A stretch of 64,000 nt of DNA from Bacteroidales bacterium (GCA_024400755.1 JAKSMG010000007.1:27961-91960); one strand, 5' to 3'; counted from the first letter of the stretch, positions 42,764-52,728 are shown. Translations and numbers: made by a program. Notes: a model not told the origin generated them from the sequence alone.

Positions 42764-43909
42764 ATGAAGAATAATATTTTCCCTAAAGAAATTGTTGAAA
42801 ACAGTTATGAGCAAATTGTATCGGAGTACAGTAAATCAACCAAATCGATATATTTGTTCATATTAATAGCGGTGATTGTTGTCATTATATCCACTTTTTT
42901 TATTAAGGTTGATATTGGGGTGACAGCTGCTGGCATAATCAAGCCTAAGGGTGAGCATGTGGTTATTGCGGCGCCGTATAGCGGAAAATTAACTCGTTTC
43001 AAATGGAAAGAGAATGATTGTGTGAATACAGGTGATACCCTTTTTAAAATATGGTCTGATAATACTACCGTTTTGTTGCCTGAATTGCAAAACAGACAAA
43101 CTGATTTGGAAAATATGCTGGCAGATTTAGATGTTTTGGCAACAGGAAAGATTCCTACTAATTTCAAAAGTTTGGTGTGTTTGCAAGAGTATCATTATTA
43201 CTGTACTTTGATTAATGATTTGCAGAAAAAAAAGGAACTCAATCAGACTGTTTATTTGCGTGAGAAACAGCTTTATGAAAAAGGTGCGAGCTCTTTGGTT
43301 GAATTTGAACGCTGTGAGTTTGATTATGCGCAATGTGAATTAGAATTGGAATCTTTAAAAAGAAAACAATTGTCTCAGTGGCAGTCTGATAGACTTAATT
43401 TTCAGACAGAATTGAATAAGGTTTTAACCCAAATTGAGCAAATTTCTATTCAAGATGACGAATCTGTAGTTTGTGCCATGACACAAGGCTCTGTTCACAG
43501 AATCCTTAATGTAAAAGAATGTTCGTATGTTATTGCTGGACAACAAATTATGGATATTTCTCCTGATGGAAAATTATTGGCGGAATGTTATGTGGCTTCG
43601 AAAGATATTGGGTTAGTGCGTATAGGATTGCCCGTACGATTGCGTGTGGATGCCTTTGATTATACGCAGTGGGGAATATTGTCAGGAAAAGTTCAAGAAA
43701 TCGCTAAAGACCTTACGGTTTCAGAACAAGGGAGTTATTATAAGGTTTTATGTTCGTTGGACAATGAAACTCTTAGTCTAAAAAACGGGTTTACAGGTGT
43801 CGTGAAAAAAGGAATGACAATCAATGCCAGAATTGTCGTGAATAGGCGTACTATTTTCCAACAATTATATGATAAAATTGACGATTGGATTAATCCAACA
43901 GTATATTAA
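42764..43909 (+). CDS. HlyD-family periplasmic adaptor (membrane fusion protein)
   Basis: 381 aa from MKNNIFPKEIVENSYEQIVS. N-terminal TM helix (LFILIAVIVVIISTFFIKV), a lipoyl/barrel-sandwich half (VVIAAPYSGKLTRFKWKEND), a coiled coil of about 110 residues (QTDLENMLADLDVL, LREKQLYEKGASSLVEFERC), the second lipoyl half and a C-terminal beta domain. It links the C39 ABC exporter to an outer-membrane TolC-like channel, for which no gene is adjacent. The start is 8 bp after the exporter stop. Confidence 0.88.
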   Translation: MKNNIFPKEIVENSYEQIVSEYSKSTKSIYLFILIAVIVVIISTFFIKVDIGVTAAGIIKPKGEHVVIAAPYSGKLTRFKWKENDCVNTGDTLFKIWSDNTTVLLPELQNRQTDLENMLADLDVLATGKIPTNFKSLVCLQEYHYYCTLINDLQKKKELNQTVYLREKQLYEKGASSLVEFERCEFDYAQCELELESLKRKQLSQWQSDRLNFQTELNKVLTQIEQISIQDDESVVCAMTQGSVHRILNVKECSYVIAGQQIMDISPDGKLLAECYVASKDIGLVRIGLPVRLRVDAFDYTQWGILSGKVQEIAKDLTVSEQGSYYKVLCSLDNETLSLKNGFTGVVKKGMTINARIVVNRRTIFQQLYDKIDDWINPTVY

Positions 43910-43915
43910 ATTTCT

Positions 43916-44674
43916 TTATTTTTTCACTACCAAGCCATTGGAAAAGTATTCAAATTCTTGGCTTAAACCGAAACACTGACTGACATTTTCCTTGGTCAAA
44001 ACCTGTGAGGTGTTCCCGAAATGCAGTATTTTTCCGTCTTTCATCAGCAGGGTTTGTTGTGCATATTGGATGGCAAAGGGAAAGTCGTGAAGGATAATGA
44101 CGACGGTAACTTTTTGATTTTGATTTAGTTGTGTCAATATATCCATAATTTCAAACTGATGAACGATATCTAAATTGGCAAGGGGTTCGTCCAAAAGTAT
44201 GATGGGGGTTTGTTGGGCAATCGCCCGGGCAATCATCGTCCGTCGTAGTTCTCCGCCGCTCAATTGGCTTAATAGTCTATCTTTAAGATGTTGAAGATGA
44301 GTTTGTTCCAAGATCTTTTCCACTAAGGAAACATCATTTTGGTTGGCCCATTCCCAGCGATTTTGATAAGGGTTCCGTCCCAGCATCACGGTATCGAAAA
44401 CGCTGAATTCAAAGACGAGGTCTTCGCGTTGTGGCACGAAGGCAATTTGGCGTGCCAACTCCTTTGCTTTAAACCGATTGATGTTTTGCTGGTCAATGAG
44501 AATAGAACCCGTTTGAATAGCTTGTAATCCAGCCATTGCTCGTAATAGTGTGCTTTTTCCCGCACCATTGGGCCCCATAACGGCACAAAAGTCGGCATCG
44601 TTGAATTGGGCACTGAAATGGTCCAGTACGATTTTGGTTCCGTAACCTGCCGTAATATTATCAATCGTAATCAT
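43916..44674 (-). CDS. Iron-complex/cobalamin ABC transporter ATP-binding protein
   Basis: 252 aa. Walker A GPNGAGKSTLLRAM, Q-loop FVPQREDLVF, signature LSGGELRRTMIARAIAQQTP, Walker B IILLDEPLANLDI and H-loop VVIILHDFPFA. FecE/BtuD-type sequence. It powers import of a siderophore, haem or vitamin B12 across the inner membrane with the adjacent FecCD permease. Its start overlaps the permease stop by 1 bp (TGATG), as in coupled pairs. Confidence 0.92.
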   Translation of the reverse strand: MITIDNITAGYGTKIVLDHFSAQFNDADFCAVMGPNGAGKSTLLRAMAGLQAIQTGSILIDQQNINRFKAKELARQIAFVPQREDLVFEFSVFDTVMLGRNPYQNRWEWANQNDVSLVEKILEQTHLQHLKDRLLSQLSGGELRRTMIARAIAQQTPIILLDEPLANLDIVHQFEIMDILTQLNQNQKVTVVIILHDFPFAIQYAQQTLLMKDGKILHFGNTSQVLTKENVSQCFGLSQEFEYFSNGLVVKK

Positions 44675-45684
44675 CAGATAGTCTTTTTATGTAACAGGAG
44701 GAAGATAAAATAGGGGGCTCCGGTGAGGGCGGTAATGCTGCCAACGGGGAGTTCGGAAGGTGCGGCTATGGTGCGTGCCAACGTGTCGGCGATAAGCAAA
44801 AAGAACGCGCCAAACAGCAGTGAATAGGTGAACATACTTCTCAGGTTGTTGCCGAAAAGTAGTCGTACGATATGCGGAATGATGAGCCCAATAAAACCGA
44901 TGACTCCACAAAACGACACGGCGGCCGCAATCAATAAGGAGGAAAAAATCAAACTAATATAAGTCACGCGTTGAGTATTAACTCCCAAATTTTGGGCAAC
45001 GTCGTTGCCCATCTGCATAATATTCAAATCTTTAGAATAAAAATAAAAAGGAAAAACGCAAAGAATGGTCATCACCAACATCAAGCTGACTTCAGACCAG
45101 GAAACGGAAGACAACGATCCCATTGTCCAAAAGATGATTTTGTGCATTTCCTGTTGGTTGAGTACAATGAGCAAAGTGATGACGGCGGAAATTAGAAAGT
45201 TGATGGCAATGCCCACCAATAGTAGGATTTCCGTATTATTGCGGTGACTGAGTTTGCTGACGCCAATGATGAGAAGCAAAGTCAGCAGTCCGGTGCAGAG
45301 GGCGGGTAGTGTGACCCCAAAATAAAGCAAGTCCCAACCCAAAATAAAACTGATGGCGCCACCCAAGGAACTTCCGGAAGAAATGCCTAAAATGTAAGGA
45401 TCGCAAATGGGATTTCGGAAGATGGACTGGAAAACGCAGCCGCAGGCGGCCAACGCTCCCCCGACCAGCACGCTCATCAGAATGCGGGGCAAGCGGAGTT
45501 GGAAAAGGGTGATTTCATAGAATTCGGGAAGATTGGCAGCACTTCCAAATCCTAATTTGGCGGAAAAAAGTTGGAAAATGTCGCGTAAGGGAATTCTGAC
45601 CACGCCGATAGAGGTGGCAAGAAGCATACAGCCGATAAGTATCAGCAATAATAGAAAAGGAAGTAATGGATGTATTTTCTTCAT
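44674..45684 (-). CDS. FecCD-family ABC transporter permease
   Basis: 336 aa with about ten hydrophobic helices. Conserved family segments: LRLPRILMSVLVGGALAACG, FRNPICDPYILGISSGSSLG and GVIGFIGLIIPHIVRLLFGN, the last being the EAA-like coupling loop. The substrate is an iron chelate, haem or cobalamin. No periplasmic binding-protein gene is present in the operon; it must be elsewhere. It lies 11 bp after the TonB receptor gene. Confidence 0.94.
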   Translation of the reverse strand: MKKIHPLLPFLLLLILIGCMLLATSIGVVRIPLRDIFQLFSAKLGFGSAANLPEFYEITLFQLRLPRILMSVLVGGALAACGCVFQSIFRNPICDPYILGISSGSSLGGAISFILGWDLLYFGVTLPALCTGLLTLLLIIGVSKLSHRNNTEILLLVGIAINFLISAVITLLIVLNQQEMHKIIFWTMGSLSSVSWSEVSLMLVMTILCVFPFYFYSKDLNIMQMGNDVAQNLGVNTQRVTYISLIFSSLLIAAAVSFCGVIGFIGLIIPHIVRLLFGNNLRSMFTYSLLFGAFFLLIADTLARTIAAPSELPVGSITALTGAPYFIFLLLHKKTI

Positions 45685-45695
45685 AAACCGTAAAA

Positions 45696-48182
45696 TTAAA
45701 AATCAATGGCCAATTTTACGTTTATGAGTCTTGATGTCAGGTAATTAGGAACTCGAGAGTAGGTGTTGTCCGTGTTTTTGATCCAATCGTAGGACGATAC
45801 GTTGGCGGTATTGATCAGGTTGAAGATTTCAAGATAAATACCGAAATTATTGATGGCACGAATAAACTTGCTTTTGTTCTTCATACGGTCACGACTTTGT
45901 TCCAGGAACATATAGGAAAAACCAAGATCCACGCGGCGGTACCAGGGTCCGGCGAGGCAATTGGCGTCGGTGTGAACCGTTCCGGGCATCCAGTAGGGCA
46001 GTCCGCTGCCGAAAACGAAATTGAGATGTACACGGAATTGTGGCAGGGTGGGGAAGTGGTCTTGGAAGAAAATGTTGATATTAAACACTTGGTCGGTGGG
46101 TCTGCGAACGAATTTGCCGTTGGTGATTTTGTTGCCTTCGGCATCCTTCACCAATTTTTCTTTGGTTTTCATTAATGAAAGAGAAATCCAGGATTCGAGG
46201 CCCTTGATAAATTCTCCGCTCAACTTAAGGTCGATACCGGTAGCGTAACCCACGGCGTCGTTAATGCCGCTGTAGGTTATCTGCATATTGTTGGTGGTGT
46301 AGGAAATCAGGTTATTGAGCCATTTGAAATAGCATTCCCCGGTAAATTTGAAAGGGCGGCGCCACAAGAGAAAATTATATTCCGAAGCAAAGATAATCTG
46401 GTATGATTCCTGTGATTTTGTTTCAGGATGACGAATGCCGTATGCGTCGCGCATTTCGCGGTAAAATGGCGGTTGGAAATACAAGCCGGTCTTGATTCGA
46501 AATTCCCAGTCGTGTTTCCAATTGGGTTTGATGACCAAGGAAAGTCGTGGGGAAGCCGTAAATTCGTTGTTGAAAGTCCAATAATGGAAGCGGATGCCAC
46601 CGTTTAAGATGAACGCTACGGTGCTGTCGCTGCCGAATTTCCAGGAATCTTGCGCAAAACCGGTGATTCTGAAAGTGCTGAGTGGGGCGTACTTAGAGAA
46701 AATATAGCTATTGATATTCAGCACGCGGGAAGCGTCGTCGTAGGGGACGAGTTGTCCAGGCGTGGTTGGAATAACCGGGAGAATGTAACCGGCGGAATCG
46801 GTGAAATTCCACTCGTGGAGTTGGTCATCAATAATCTCGTTTTGCACTTTGGCACCCCAGGAGAACGTGTTGTGATGCGGCAACTGGTGTGTTCCGCGGA
46901 TGTCGGCATTCGAAATCAAAGAATTGATGTGATTTCTTGCGTGTCGCAGGAAAGAACCAATGCCTCGTTCGGAAACTTCCGAAGCGATATCGTCGGTGCT
47001 GCTGCCCAAATCCACTTCGATATCTTTGAGTGCGTAAGCCCCTTGGATGTCGAACGTTTCCGATTCCTTGGCAAAGTAGGAAGAAACGATGAATTTATAG
47101 CTATTGTTTTCATCGGGGGTATATTTGAAAGTCAAAGCTCCCAAATAATTTTCATATTGATCTAATTCTTGACCTTCGTAATAGACCGTGTATTTGGTGA
47201 GTGCGGAATTTAAGCTGCCAAAAACCGCTGTCCTGTCGGATGGTTTAAATAGGTACTTATTGATGGTAAAATTGCCTAACAGACTGATTTCCAATTTAGG
47301 AATAGGTTTATAGGTGAGCAACATCTGGGCATCGAAGAAGCGGGGTTTGTAGTCGCCTTTGGTATCCAGCGTTTTGAACAGGTAGGCATTGGATTTGTAG
47401 CGCACGCCGACGAGGAAGGTAAACACATCCTTGACATTGCCTTCCGCGTGTCCGGAAAATCCCAGTAAACTGGCCGAGAGTGATCCTCCATAGTGGGTGG
47501 GACGTTTGTATTCCACGTCCAAAACGGAAGCCATACGGTCGCCGTATTTGGCTTCAAAGCCGCCGGCGGAAAACTTGATGCCGTTGGTCAGGTCGGGATT
47601 CACAAAACTCAGACCCTCTTGTTGTCCGCTGCGGATGAGAAAAGGTCGGTAAATCTGGATATCGTTGACAAAAACAAGGTTTTCGTCGTAATTGCCGCCA
47701 CGAACGTTGTATTGGGAACTCAGCTCGTTGGTGGACGAAATGCCGGGAAGCATTTTCACCAGCGCCTCGATGCCGCCGGAAGGGGAAGGCAGTTTGAAAG
47801 TCAGTTTGGGGTCAACGCGCGTGTAGCCGTCGTCGGTGCGGCCGCGAACGTTGATGGTTTCCAACTGTTCTCCGGTGGATTTCATCGTAAGCATTTGCCG
47901 TTCCCGCTGATTCTTGCGCAAGACGACGGTGAAGTTTGTGTCTTGGTAGGAAAGGTGTTTAAGATGAATGTCAACTTCTTTTTCGGCCGGAATTTTTAAC
48001 TCAAAACTTCCTGTTTCGGAAGAAATAGTGGAAATATCCGTACCAACGACGGAGATGACGACATTGTCGATAGCCTGCCCGTATTCATCGGTGATAATCC
48101 CGATAAAAGTGGCATTTTGAGCGTGGATGAGCCCCAATCCAAGCATCAAAATGAGAAACAACAAACTACGCAATTTATTCAA
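45696..48182 (-). CDS. TonB-dependent outer-membrane receptor
   Basis: 828 aa with signal peptide MNKLRSLLFLILMLGLGLIH. An N-terminal carboxypeptidase-like extension (ATFIGIITDEYGQAIDNVVI) typical of Bacteroidota receptors, then a plug domain (GGIEALVKMLPGISSTNELS, SQYNVRGGNYDENLVFVND) and a 22-strand barrel ending LTSRLINVKLAIDF with terminal aromatic Phe. It brings a large ligand through the outer membrane using TonB energy; clustering with FecCD and FecE suggests iron-complex or corrinoid uptake. No Fur box or cobalamin riboswitch was recognised upstream. Confidence 0.9.
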   Translation of the reverse strand: MNKLRSLLFLILMLGLGLIHAQNATFIGIITDEYGQAIDNVVISVVGTDISTISSETGSFELKIPAEKEVDIHLKHLSYQDTNFTVVLRKNQRERQMLTMKSTGEQLETINVRGRTDDGYTRVDPKLTFKLPSPSGGIEALVKMLPGISSTNELSSQYNVRGGNYDENLVFVNDIQIYRPFLIRSGQQEGLSFVNPDLTNGIKFSAGGFEAKYGDRMASVLDVEYKRPTHYGGSLSASLLGFSGHAEGNVKDVFTFLVGVRYKSNAYLFKTLDTKGDYKPRFFDAQMLLTYKPIPKLEISLLGNFTINKYLFKPSDRTAVFGSLNSALTKYTVYYEGQELDQYENYLGALTFKYTPDENNSYKFIVSSYFAKESETFDIQGAYALKDIEVDLGSSTDDIASEVSERGIGSFLRHARNHINSLISNADIRGTHQLPHHNTFSWGAKVQNEIIDDQLHEWNFTDSAGYILPVIPTTPGQLVPYDDASRVLNINSYIFSKYAPLSTFRITGFAQDSWKFGSDSTVAFILNGGIRFHYWTFNNEFTASPRLSLVIKPNWKHDWEFRIKTGLYFQPPFYREMRDAYGIRHPETKSQESYQIIFASEYNFLLWRRPFKFTGECYFKWLNNLISYTTNNMQITYSGINDAVGYATGIDLKLSGEFIKGLESWISLSLMKTKEKLVKDAEGNKITNGKFVRRPTDQVFNINIFFQDHFPTLPQFRVHLNFVFGSGLPYWMPGTVHTDANCLAGPWYRRVDLGFSYMFLEQSRDRMKNKSKFIRAINNFGIYLEIFNLINTANVSSYDWIKNTDNTYSRVPNYLTSRLINVKLAIDF

Positions 48183-48234
48183 AATTCATCATTTTTAAAT
48201 GTATGCAAAAATAAGGAAAAAATCCCAAAGAAAA

Positions 48235-48264
48235 GAGGGCGTTCAAAGCTTTTTGAACGCCCTC
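48235..48264 (-). terminator. Terminator of pckA
   Basis: GAGGGCGTTCAAA pairs with TTTGAACGCCCTC around GCTT; on the minus strand it is followed by TTTTCTTT. It lies between pckA and the TonB receptor gene. 48265-48394 contains nothing else. Confidence 0.88.
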
Positions 48265-48394
48265 GTAAAAAGTATGGTGTATGATGGTGATCCGTGAGCA
48301 ATGATCTGTGATCAGTGAATCGGGATGATTGGAGTGCTGTTTTTCTATGACATACTGAATAACAAGCACTTATAACACCATCGTAGAGAATTTT

Positions 48395-50020
48395 TTAGTC
48401 AATAACGGGACCGAAGGGAACGAGTTTTTTGCCTTCTTCCGTTTCTGTGAAATTGTCAAAATTCTTGATGAAGGAAGCGGCCAAAGTCTTGGCATTTTCG
48501 GCGTATGCGGCCTTGTCTTCCCAGCTGTTTTGTGGATTGAGGATATTGTCTTCCACGCCGTTGATATGCTTAGGAATAGCAAGGTTGAAAGGTTTTACGA
48601 TTTCGGTTTCACAGCCGATGAGTTCGTCGTTCAGGATAGCGGAGATGATGGCACGGGTGGCTTTCAAGGAAATACGATGTCCAACACCATAGCCGCCGCC
48701 GATCCAGCCGGTATTTACCAAGTAGGCCGTAGCATTGTGTTCGGTCAGTTTCTTTGCCAATTCTTCAGCGTATTTAGTTGGATGCAGCAGCAAGAAGGCT
48801 GCACCGAAGCAGGATGAGAAGGTGGGTTGAGGAGTAACAACGCCCACTTCCGTACCAGCCAATTTAGCCGTGTAACCGCTTAAGAAGTAGTACATGGTCT
48901 GTTCACGATTCAATACGGAAACAGGAGGAAGAACACCAAAAGCGTCAGCGGACAAGAAGATGACTTTCTTGGGGTGTGTGCCGCGTGAAACTGGTTTTAC
49001 GATATTGTCGATATGGTAAATCGGGTAAGAAACACGGGTGTTTTCCGTCTTGGCGGCAGAAGAGAAGTCGATATTGCCTTCTGCATCGATAACCAAGTTT
49101 TCCAGCAAAGCGTCACGTTTGATAGCGTGGAAAATATCTGGTTCTTTTTCTTCGCTGAGGTCGATACATTTAGCATAGCAACCGCCTTCGAAGTTGAATA
49201 CGCCGTTTTCGTCCCAACCGTGTTCATCGTCGCCAATCAGGGCGCGGTTCGGGTCTGTGGAAAGGGTGGTTTTACCCGTGCCGGAAAGACCGAAGAAAAT
49301 GGCGGTGTCGCCTTTTTTGCCTTGGTTGGCAGAGCAGTGCATAGCAGCCATACCGCGTAACGGAAGGAAGTAGTTCATCACGGAGAAGATACCTTTCTTC
49401 ATTTCGCCGCCGTACCAAGTGCCGCCGATCAAAGCCATACGTTCGGTCAAGTTGAAAGCCACGTAGTTTTCACTGTGCAAACCTTGCTCTTTCCAATTGG
49501 GATTAGTCGTTTTGCAGCTGTTCAACACGACGAAGTCAGGTTCAAAACCCACCAATTCTTCTTCAGTAGGGCGGATGAACATATTTTTGACAAAGTGGGC
49601 CTGCCAAGCGACTTCGGTAACGAAACGGATTTTTAAGCGTGAATTTTCATTGGCGCCGCAATAACCATCTGTTACATAAATGTTTTTATTGCTTAATTGT
49701 TTCTGGCTCAATTTCTTGAGGTGTTCCCAGATTTCGTGGTTGATAGGTTTGTTGTCTGAACCTTTTTTGCCTTCTGCAGCCCACCAAATATTGTTACGGG
49801 TTTCGTCGTCCATAACAATGTATTTGTCTTTAGGTGAGCGTCCTGTGAAAACGCCGGTATCAACTGATAACGCACCGCTTTTGGTTTTGTAGGCCTTGTC
49901 GAAACCTGTCAAAGAAGGGTCGCTTTCGTGTTTGTACAATTCGTCGTATGACAAATTGTGGTAAATGGTCTGAGGGTTGGAGATGCCGATTTTGGCTAAT
50001 TGTTCCAATAATTTTTCCAT
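48395..50020 (-). CDS. pckA: Phosphoenolpyruvate carboxykinase (ATP)
   Basis: 541 aa. [20 protein letters not shown] is the kinase-1a P-loop, [20 protein letters not shown] the kinase-2 and metal-binding region, and [20 protein letters not shown] and [10 protein letters not shown] further ATP-PEPCK landmarks. It interconverts oxaloacetate plus ATP with PEP and CO2. In saccharolytic anaerobic Bacteroidota it often runs in the carboxylating direction toward succinate. Its own -7 element is at 50088. Confidence 0.98.
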   Translation of the reverse strand: MEKLLEQLAKIGISNPQTIYHNLSYDELYKHESDPSLTGFDKAYKTKSGALSVDTGVFTGRSPKDKYIVMDDETRNNIWWAAEGKKGSDNKPINHEIWEHLKKLSQKQLSNKNIYVTDGYCGANENSRLKIRFVTEVAWQAHFVKNMFIRPTEEELVGFEPDFVVLNSCKTTNPNWKEQGLHSENYVAFNLTERMALIGGTWYGGEMKKGIFSVMNYFLPLRGMAAMHCSANQGKKGDTAIFFGLSGTGKTTLSTDPNRALIGDDEHGWDENGVFNFEGGCYAKCIDLSEEKEPDIFHAIKRDALLENLVIDAEGNIDFSSAAKTENTRVSYPIYHIDNIVKPVSRGTHPKKVIFLSADAFGVLPPVSVLNREQTMYYFLSGYTAKLAGTEVGVVTPQPTFSSCFGAAFLLLHPTKYAEELAKKLTEHNATAYLVNTGWIGGGYGVGHRISLKATRAIISAILNDELIGCETEIVKPFNLAIPKHINGVEDNILNPQNSWEDKAAYAENAKTLAASFIKNFDNFTETEEGKKLVPFGPVID

Positions 50021-50087
50021 AGATATATTTTTTTATTAATTGATTATCAATGTATTGATGATTAAAATAGAGGTTTTAGATATTATG

Positions 50088-50095
50088 CAAAAGTA
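50088..50095 (-). promoter_or_regulatory. -7 element of pckA
   Basis: The minus strand reads TACTTTTGC, 68 bp before the start codon. 50096-50328 is AT-rich with no gene seen. Confidence 0.55.
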
Positions 50096-50328
50096 ATAAA
50101 TATATTTGGATAAATCTCTACTGGTGAATAAATGTCGTAGGTTTTGATTTTTTATATTTAAAGATATACTCGTTAATGTCAAAAATCCTCAAAAAACTTC
50201 CAAATTTCGGAGCAATAAAAATTTCGGCAAAAACAACTATAATCAAAAAGTGAACATTTTTGTGCGAAAAGTCATCAAAAAAGTATCAAAAGTGTATTTA
50301 TAACATACTGAATAATAATTGATTAGCT

Positions 50329-50360
50329 ATTGCATTTTTGCGGTGTACGCAGTATCTTTG
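50329..50360 (+). promoter_or_regulatory. Promoter of the Rpn-type nuclease gene
   Basis: ATTG at 50329-50332, 20-bp spacer and TATCTTTG at 50353-50360. Confidence 0.6.
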
Positions 50361-50388
50361 CCTTCCGAATTCTTAAAATCAACCTACT

Positions 50389-51330
50389 ATGACGACAGAA
50401 AAAGAAAGCAAACCGACTCTTGCAACTACCGAACATTCTTCGGGACAACTTGGCAACGGCATTTTCCAGTTGCTGACATCAGACTTTACCTTCAAGAAGG
50501 TATTCGGGATGGACAACCCCGGGAATTTCCTCCTCGACTTCCTGAACTGCGCCCTGGGAGCATACGTCGGCATTATTACCGAAATACAGTACCTGCCTAC
50601 GGAATTGATGGGGATTGTCCCCGCACAACGCGGCGTGGTATTCGACATCTATTGTAGGAACCAGAACGACGACCGCTTCCTCATAGAAATGCAACGTGCG
50701 CCGCAACAGGATTTTGTCGAGAGGACCTTCCTCAACATGAGCAGGGCCATCAGTAATGCCAGCCGAAAGGGCAGCAACCACAAAATCAAGGCATTCTACT
50801 CGTTGAACATCCTGGATTTCAAACTGTCTGCATTCAATAATGACACAAAGGTGTTTCATGCCTGCTTCGTAAAAAACGAGGATAATGAAATTTTATCTCC
50901 GAAGGTGGCGTTTTTTTACATTAATTTGTGTAATTTTGCAAACTGGCAGTCCGGCTTATCCGAAAGGTTTAGGAACTGGCTCTTTATGTTTACGAATATG
51001 CACAAGCTCACCGAAGAGGATTACAAAAGGCAGGAATCCTATTTCAAGAAACTGCTGGACGACTGCCGTATCAACAACCTAACAGAAGTGGAAATGAGAG
51101 AGTACGAAAAAAGCATTACGGAAAGCGAGGCGGTGAAGGCCTCCCTGAAATACGTGGAAGAACTCGCCTACCAAAGAGGAATCGCCGAAGGAGAAGCAAG
51201 GGGAGAGGCAAAAGGAGAGGTAAATGCTAAATTTGCCATAGCAAGTTTACTACTTGCACAAGGTGTATCCCTTGAAATCATTACCAAAACAACTGGCCTC
51301 ACAGCGAAAGAGATTGGCATTGAAGAATGA
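50389..51330 (+). CDS. Rpn-family PD-(D/E)XK nuclease / transposase-like protein
   Basis: 313 aa. Residues 30-250 match the PDDEXK transposase/Rpn group: LLTSDFTFKKVFGMDNPGNF, GVVFDIYCRNQNDDRFLIEM then QRAPQQDFVERTFLNMSRAI, with the D..ExQ catalytic core. The C-terminus carries the frequent low-complexity tail GIAEGEARGEAKGEV and a final helix-turn-helix-like segment. E. coli Rpn proteins promote RecA-independent recombination and have DNA endonuclease activity; Bacteroidota carry many solitary copies. GC content is higher than its flanks. No terminal inverted repeats were found. Confidence 0.85.
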   Translation: MTTEKESKPTLATTEHSSGQLGNGIFQLLTSDFTFKKVFGMDNPGNFLLDFLNCALGAYVGIITEIQYLPTELMGIVPAQRGVVFDIYCRNQNDDRFLIEMQRAPQQDFVERTFLNMSRAISNASRKGSNHKIKAFYSLNILDFKLSAFNNDTKVFHACFVKNEDNEILSPKVAFFYINLCNFANWQSGLSERFRNWLFMFTNMHKLTEEDYKRQESYFKKLLDDCRINNLTEVEMREYEKSITESEAVKASLKYVEELAYQRGIAEGEARGEAKGEVNAKFAIASLLLAQGVSLEIITKTTGLTAKEIGIEE

Positions 51331-51428
51331 TTTTCTTGGGGAATCTGAACCGTATATTGGTGTTGGAAAACGTTATTTTTAATTACCTGTTCGATTTATT
51401 GTCATCGAGTCGGATTGTGTTATAAAAA

Positions 51429-51458
51429 AAAACGAGGACTGAATCCAGTCCTCGTTTT
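51429..51458 (-). terminator. Terminator of the phosphate butyryltransferase gene
   Basis: AAAACGAGGACTG pairs with CAGTCCTCGTTTT around AATC, with T tracts on the minus strand. It lies between two convergent genes. Confidence 0.88.
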
Positions 51459-51480
51459 GGAAAATATTGTAGTAGAAAAA

Positions 51481-52383
51481 TTATTTTGCCAAAGCTGCGA
51501 CGGCGATAGAATACAATTTCGTTTTGGTTGAATCGCCGCGAGAAGACAAAACGCAAGGAACTTTTGCACCCATAACAAAAGCTGCAATTTCAGAATGGTT
51601 GAATTTGGTGCAGCATTTGTAGAATACGTTGGCACTTTCAATGTTGGGGAACAAGAGGCAGTCGGCATCACCGGCTACTTCACCCGTCATTTTCTTGATT
51701 TGGGCGGCTTCCTTGTCAATGGCCAAGTCTAATGAGAGTGGTCCGTCGATGATGGCACCGGCGATTTGTCCTCTTTCTGCCATTTTTGCCAATAAAGCAG
51801 CATCAACACAAGCCTGCATACCAACAGACATTTGTTCAGTGGCGGCCAAGATGGCAACTTTAGGTTTGGCAATTTCCAAAGATTTGGCAGTACTGATCAA
51901 TGACTGGAGAATTTTTTGCTTTTGTTTGAAATCAGGAGCTGGAATGATGGCGCAGTCGCTGACGCAAAGCAGTTTGTGATATTGAGGATTTTCAATAACA
52001 GCCATGTGCAGCAATGTGGCATTGGCAGGACACAGTCCGCGTTCCTTGTTCAAGATGGCACGCATATATTTGTCTGTAGGAAGCAAACCTTTCATCAAGA
52101 TTTCGCCTTCACCGGCATTAATCAAATCGCAAGCCTTGGCGGCTGCCTTGGTGTCAACACTTTCGTGAACGATTTTGAAATCGTTGATGTTGATGTTCAA
52201 CTTTTGGCAAACTTCTTTGATGGTGTTTTCGTCGCCTACCAAGGTGGCGTCAACAATACCTAATTCAACGGCACGATGTACGGCATCGATGGTGTGTTCG
52301 TCGTTGGCGTAGGCTGCAACTAATCTCTTTTTTGGTTTAGACTTAACCAGTTCAATAACCTGATCTAATTTTGTAATGTTCAT
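51481..52383 (-). CDS. ptb: Phosphate butyryltransferase / phosphate acyltransferase
   Basis: 300 aa from MNITKLDQVIELVKSKPKKR. Phosphotransacylase-family motifs: AGEGEILMKGLLPTDKYMRA, MEIAKPKVAILAATEQ-like segment SLEIAKPKVAILAATEQMSV, GDADCLLFPNIESANVFYKC and VMGAKVPCVLSSRGDSTKTK. It exchanges CoA and phosphate on butyryl or branched acyl groups; with a butyrate kinase it would give ATP and butyrate. No kinase gene is adjacent. Length fits Ptb rather than the longer Pta. Confidence 0.85.
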   Translation of the reverse strand: MNITKLDQVIELVKSKPKKRLVAAYANDEHTIDAVHRAVELGIVDATLVGDENTIKEVCQKLNININDFKIVHESVDTKAAAKACDLINAGEGEILMKGLLPTDKYMRAILNKERGLCPANATLLHMAVIENPQYHKLLCVSDCAIIPAPDFKQKQKILQSLISTAKSLEIAKPKVAILAATEQMSVGMQACVDAALLAKMAERGQIAGAIIDGPLSLDLAIDKEAAQIKKMTGEVAGDADCLLFPNIESANVFYKCCTKFNHSEIAAFVMGAKVPCVLSSRGDSTKTKLYSIAVAALAK

Positions 52384-52420
52384 AGTATTAATATTTTTTG
52401 ATGTTTTCAAATTGAAAGTG

Positions 52421-52428
52421 CAAAATTA
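52421..52428 (-). promoter_or_regulatory. -7 element of ptb
   Basis: The minus strand reads TAATTTTGC, 37 bp before the start codon, divergent from the tRNA-Thr promoter. Confidence 0.5.
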
Positions 52429-52440
52429 CAAAAATTTTTG

Positions 52441-52448
52441 TATTTTTG
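52441..52448 (+). promoter_or_regulatory. -7 element of tRNA-Thr
   Basis: TATTTTTG followed by C, 14 bp before the mature tRNA 5' end. Confidence 0.55.
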
Positions 52449-52462
52449 CACCGCAAAACAAA

Positions 52463-52535
<73 letters not shown>

Positions 52536-52537
52536 CC

Positions 52538-52565
52538 AAAGGCGGCAATTTTGCCGCCTTTTTTT
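52538..52565 (+). terminator. Terminator of tRNA-Thr
   Basis: AAAGGCGGCAA pairs with TTGCCGCCTTT and is followed by a T run, 2 bp past the tRNA. Confidence 0.9.
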
Positions 52566-52631
52566 GTGTTTAAGATGGTTTGCAATAAATTGTAAATCAT
52601 TAATATTCAATATATTATGAATAAAAACAAT

Positions 52632-52668
52632 AAATCACGTATTGATAAAAACATCGATACGTGATTTA
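52632..52668 (-). terminator. Probable terminator of the ABC exporter operon
   Basis: AAATCACGTAT pairs with ATACGTGATTT, extended by GAT/ATC. On the minus strand it is followed by ATTGTTTTTATTC. It lies 60 bp past the permease stop. Confidence 0.6.
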
Positions 52669-52728
52669 CTATTTATGTCAGTATTTGAATCAAAAATTAT
52701 CGCTAAATAATTTAGTTTTGCTGAGATT

